This document shows, piece by piece, positions 62,027 through 64,000 of a stretch of DNA of 64,000 nt. This DNA comes from CAVQOB01 sp963714325. Lineage in GTDB: Bacteria; Pseudomonadota; Alphaproteobacteria; Rhizobiales; Hyphomicrobiaceae. Under the pieces are notes generated by a model that searched no databases, was not told the origin of the DNA, and saw only the letters and a list, made by a program, of their open reading frames with translations. The position numbers were made by a program, and so were the translations under genes. The stretch's first letter is position 1; every line of letters starts with the position of its first letter. The stretch is from contig CAVQOB010000015.1 in NCBI GenBank assembly GCA_963714325.1, positions 11,595 to 75,594 of the forward strand. Reading direction: 5' to 3'.

Positions 62027-62512
62027 TCATGCGGCCGCAGCAATTGTGGCGTGCGTTGCCAGAATTGCAAGGCAAGCGACTGCGGCTTCCCGGCCCTTGA
62101 TCTTGAAGTGCTCGGTGAAGAACTGGTGATGTTCATCCGACTCGTGGAAGTTGTGCGGGGTCAGGACCGCTGAAAGAATTGGAATGTCGGTTTCGAGCTG
62201 AACCTGCATGAGGCCTGAAACCACGGCGTCAGCAACAAATTCATGACGGTAGATGCCGCCGTTGACGACAAATGCCGACGCTATGATCGCCTGATATCGG
62301 CCCGACTTGGCGAGACGACGGGCAACCAAGGGAATTTCGAAAGCGCCGGGGACATCGATGACGTCGACCACTGTCGCATCGTGGGTTTTTGAATTGACGG
62401 CGTCGATAAATGACAAGCGGCACTGATCGACGATGCCAGCATGCCAGCGCGCCTGAATGAAGGCGATGCGTGGACTATGCAGTTTGGGATCGGACTTGGC
62501 CGTCTTGCTCAT
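62027..62512 (-). CDS. ribH: 6,7-dimethyl-8-ribityllumazine synthase, RibH2 type
   Basis: This 161-residue enzyme condenses the pyrimidine and butanone precursors of riboflavin. The sequence follows Brucella RibH2, with RIAFIQARWHAGIVDQCRLSF, VPGAFEIPLVARRLAKSGRY, AFVVNGGIYRHEFVADAV and LTPHNFHESDEHHQFF. The catalytic histidine lies in the last block. The ATG at 62512 follows AGGAG. The FMN riboswitch listed next lies about 80 bp upstream on the same strand, so riboflavin status controls this gene. Confidence 0.95.
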   Translation of the reverse strand: MSKTAKSDPKLHSPRIAFIQARWHAGIVDQCRLSFIDAVNSKTHDATVVDVIDVPGAFEIPLVARRLAKSGRYQAIIASAFVVNGGIYRHEFVADAVVSGLMQVQLETDIPILSAVLTPHNFHESDEHHQFFTEHFKIKGREAAVACLAILATHATIAAAA

Positions 62513-62590
62513 AAGTTGCTCCTGAGTGGACAAAGTGCAGACTCAGGACGACAAAATCGCGATGCGCCGCTCGCCGCGCGGTCAACTCGG

Positions 62591-62766
62591 TTCCATTCTC
62601 TTCCATCCGGACTGTGACCGTCGGCTTCGGAGTCGCACCGAATCTGCTGACCTCCACGCATGCGCCTCTATGAAGCGTCTGCGCTGAGCGCTCGCGGGCT
62701 TGCGTCATCCTTTTCGGGGCTGGCGCTTACCGCCGGTGGGGACTTTCACCCGCCCTGAGAACGTAT
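62591..62766 (-). promoter_or_regulatory. FMN riboswitch (RFN element)
   Basis: On the minus strand the sequence starts AGGGCGGGTGAAAGTCCCC, goes on ACCGGCGGTAAGCGCCAGC, has GCCCGCGAGCGCT, then GGTCAGCAGATTCGGTGCGA and GCCGACGGTCACAGTCCGGA, ending TGGAAGAGAATGG. These are the conserved FMN-binding core segments in the right order. It controls ribH directly downstream. I see no clear terminator between it and ribH; regulation may act by hiding the ribosome binding site. Confidence 0.95.
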
Positions 62767-62913
62767 CCCGCCATTGCCGGGACCAAGTTACTGTAGTGGC
62801 GGCGGCCCGGGCCGTCGAGTGGCACGAATTATTTTAAGGGTTCCTATTTGCCGCCCTAGATTACCGCATATGGTGCCTCGCAGGTCCTGAGCACCTCGAT
62901 TCGGTGATCATTG

Positions 62914-63701
62914 GTGTTCATTCCCGTCGAAGACGACAATCCCTTGCTGATCCATGCGGTTCGCGTGGTAACGATGGTGCTGATTGCAGTGAACGTGATC
63001 TGCTATCTGCTGGAGTTGACAGCCCAAGGCGGCACCGTTGCGGCAAGCTTTGCGATTGTGCCTGTGAACTCTTCCAGGCGGGAGCTGGGATGTGGGGTGG
63101 GCCGGCGCTCGGCCCCAACGACATGCTGCCAATCCCTGAACGGTTGACGCTGCTGTCTTACATGTTCCGCATGGAGATGCCCTGCATCTCGGCACGAACA
63201 TGCTGTTCCTGTGGGTGTTTGGCGACAACGTCGAAGACGCAATGGGAATTGCGGTTCCTATTGTTTTCTATCGTATCGGGCTGGTCGCCGGATTCGTACA
63301 TGCCTGGGCGAAACCGCAGTCGACGGTGCCTCTGGTTGGTGCCAGTGGGGCGATCGCTGGCATTGTCGCTGCATATCTGCTGCTGCATCCGCACGTCAAA
63401 GTCTGGGTACTGGCGCTGCGCATTATTCCGCTTCGAGTTTCCGGGCTGTGGCGCTCGGGCTGTGGATCGCGGTGCAGGTGGGATGCTTTTCGTGCGGGAT
63501 CAGGGGCCAACCGCGTGGTGGGCACATGTCGGCGGAATCGTAGCCGGCGGATTGTTGATCTTGGTGATGCGCCGCCCGGGAGTTCCACTCTGGGGACGGA
63601 CTGGTTTCACACCGACAGCAAGCGGGCCTGGCGCCACTGGTGCAGCGGCTCATGCGCCGGCGCCTTCTGGCCGTCGTTCGGCCGCAGATCCGCCCAATTG
63701 A
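62914..63701 (+). pseudogene. Rhomboid-family intramembrane protease, multiply frameshifted
   Basis: The pieces of a rhomboid protease appear in order but in changing frames. The N-terminus (FIPVEDDNPLLIHAVRVV, from GTG 62914) is in one frame; PERLTLLSYMF (about 63140-63165) in the next; HLGTNMLFLWVFGDNVEDAM and LVGASGAIAGIVAAYLLLHP with the catalytic serine (63188-63460) in the third; GLWIAVQVG (about 63457-63483) back in the first; and WWAHVGGIVAGGLLILVMRR with the catalytic histidine, to the stop at 63701, in the second. At least four indels are needed. It is dead as read, or the sequence here is poor; an indel in the adjoining etfB makes the latter possible. Confidence 0.8.
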
Positions 63702-63809
63702 CACGGCGATGACAGCGCCCTACGGTTTCGTCTCGCATGTGCGAAGGTGCTGGGCTTAAAATCAGGATTGTCCCTGCAAGCTTGATTGGAAATCGGGAGC
63801 AGTCAATCC

Positions 63810-64000
63810 ATGAAAGTCCTCGTGCCGGTCAAGCGCGTGGTCGACTACAACGTGAAGATCCGGGTCAAATCGGATGGGACGGGCGTCGAACTCGCCAACG
63901 TGAAGATGTCGATAAATCCGTTCGACGAGATCGCGATCGAAGAAGCGGTCCGGATGAAAGAGAAGGGGACTATCACTGAGCTGAGTCGCTGTTTCGGTCG
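63810..64000 (+). CDS. etfB: Electron transfer flavoprotein beta subunit, partial
   Basis: EtfB with EtfA takes electrons from acyl-CoA dehydrogenases and dimethylglycine-type dehydrogenases to the quinone pool. The visible start MKVLVPVKRVVDYNVKIRVK, GVELANVKMSINPFDEIAI and EEAVRMKEKG are exact family features. Near 63981 one extra base (CTG-A-GTC) turns the expected ELVAVSVG-like continuation into ELSRCFG, so the frame may be broken. The gene is cut by the window end. GGGAGC precedes the ATG. Confidence 0.92.
   Translation, partial: MKVLVPVKRVVDYNVKIRVKSDGTGVELANVKMSINPFDEIAIEEAVRMKEKGTITELSRCFG

Noticed and set aside
1..64000. CRISPR array, prophage or defence island
   Set aside because: No regularly spaced repeats, phage structural genes or known defence nucleases were seen; the gene content is housekeeping apart from the insertion sequences.

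Overview
The window looks like a chromosomal segment of an alphaproteobacterium with high G+C, probably Hyphomicrobiales-like, although no gene here fixes the genus. Supporting signs are the ethylmalonyl-CoA pathway pair ccr and ecm, a phasin, the ubiG/lysC-ptsP arrangement, the hemD / Mic60-like / hemY block beside tsaD-gpsA, RibH2-type lumazine synthase behind an FMN riboswitch, HIG1 and DUF465 proteins, and lysine/arginine-rich bS21. Most genes are housekeeping. I see no prophage, CRISPR array, rRNA operon or obvious defence island.

Layout. 0-2.2 kb is insertion-sequence debris: a frameshifted IS1380-family transposase remnant and an intact ISL3-family transposase, followed by rimM without its usual partners rpsP and trmD. 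3.6-17 kb holds aroE with a Gfo/Idh oxidoreductase, a HAD pyrimidine-nucleotidase-like protein, a LysE exporter, an ECF sigma/anti-sigma pair followed at once by an acyl-CoA ligase, a DUF533/TerB protein, a TRAP transporter pair and an HCF101-like Mrp protein. 17-31 kb holds a dimethylglycine/sarcosine-dehydrogenase-like flavoprotein, rpsO, pnp, an FbpB-type permease, a sensorless histidine kinase, a phasin, a DUF305 protein, ubiG, lysC and ptsP. 31-36 kb is the carbon-assimilation block: ecm and ccr transcribed divergently, with a small membrane protein and a palindromic site between them.

36-45 kb holds a decayed VOC gene, tRNA-Thr(CGT), the hemD / Mic60-like / hemY operon, tsaD, gpsA and small enzymes. 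45-54 kb holds a hydroxyacid dehydrogenase, a lipid-anchored-type hydrolase, rpsU with a glycine-rich tail, purEK, two DUF465 genes, an IS110-family element and guaB. 54-62 kb is mostly one minus-strand series: an EnvC-like factor, CtpA, a second S41 protein that has lost its catalytic dyad, rppH, azlC, azlD. It is followed by a cobalamin adenosyltransferase, a methyltransferase and riboswitch-controlled ribH. The window ends in a multiply frameshifted rhomboid gene and the start of etfB.

Two themes run across the window. First, strand composition flips: the plus strand is C-rich left of about 35.5 kb and G-rich right of about 37 kb whatever the gene orientation, as expected near a replication origin or an inversion boundary. 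Second, several genes, including the essential guaB and conserved etfB, carry single-base frameshifts. Uncorrected sequencing indels are therefore a real possibility, and the apparent pseudogenes should be read with that in mind. Functionally, ccr/ecm, the cobalamin adenosyltransferase, the acyl-CoA ligase, the phasin and etfB fit an organism that stores polyhydroxyalkanoate and grows on acetyl-CoA-yielding substrates.
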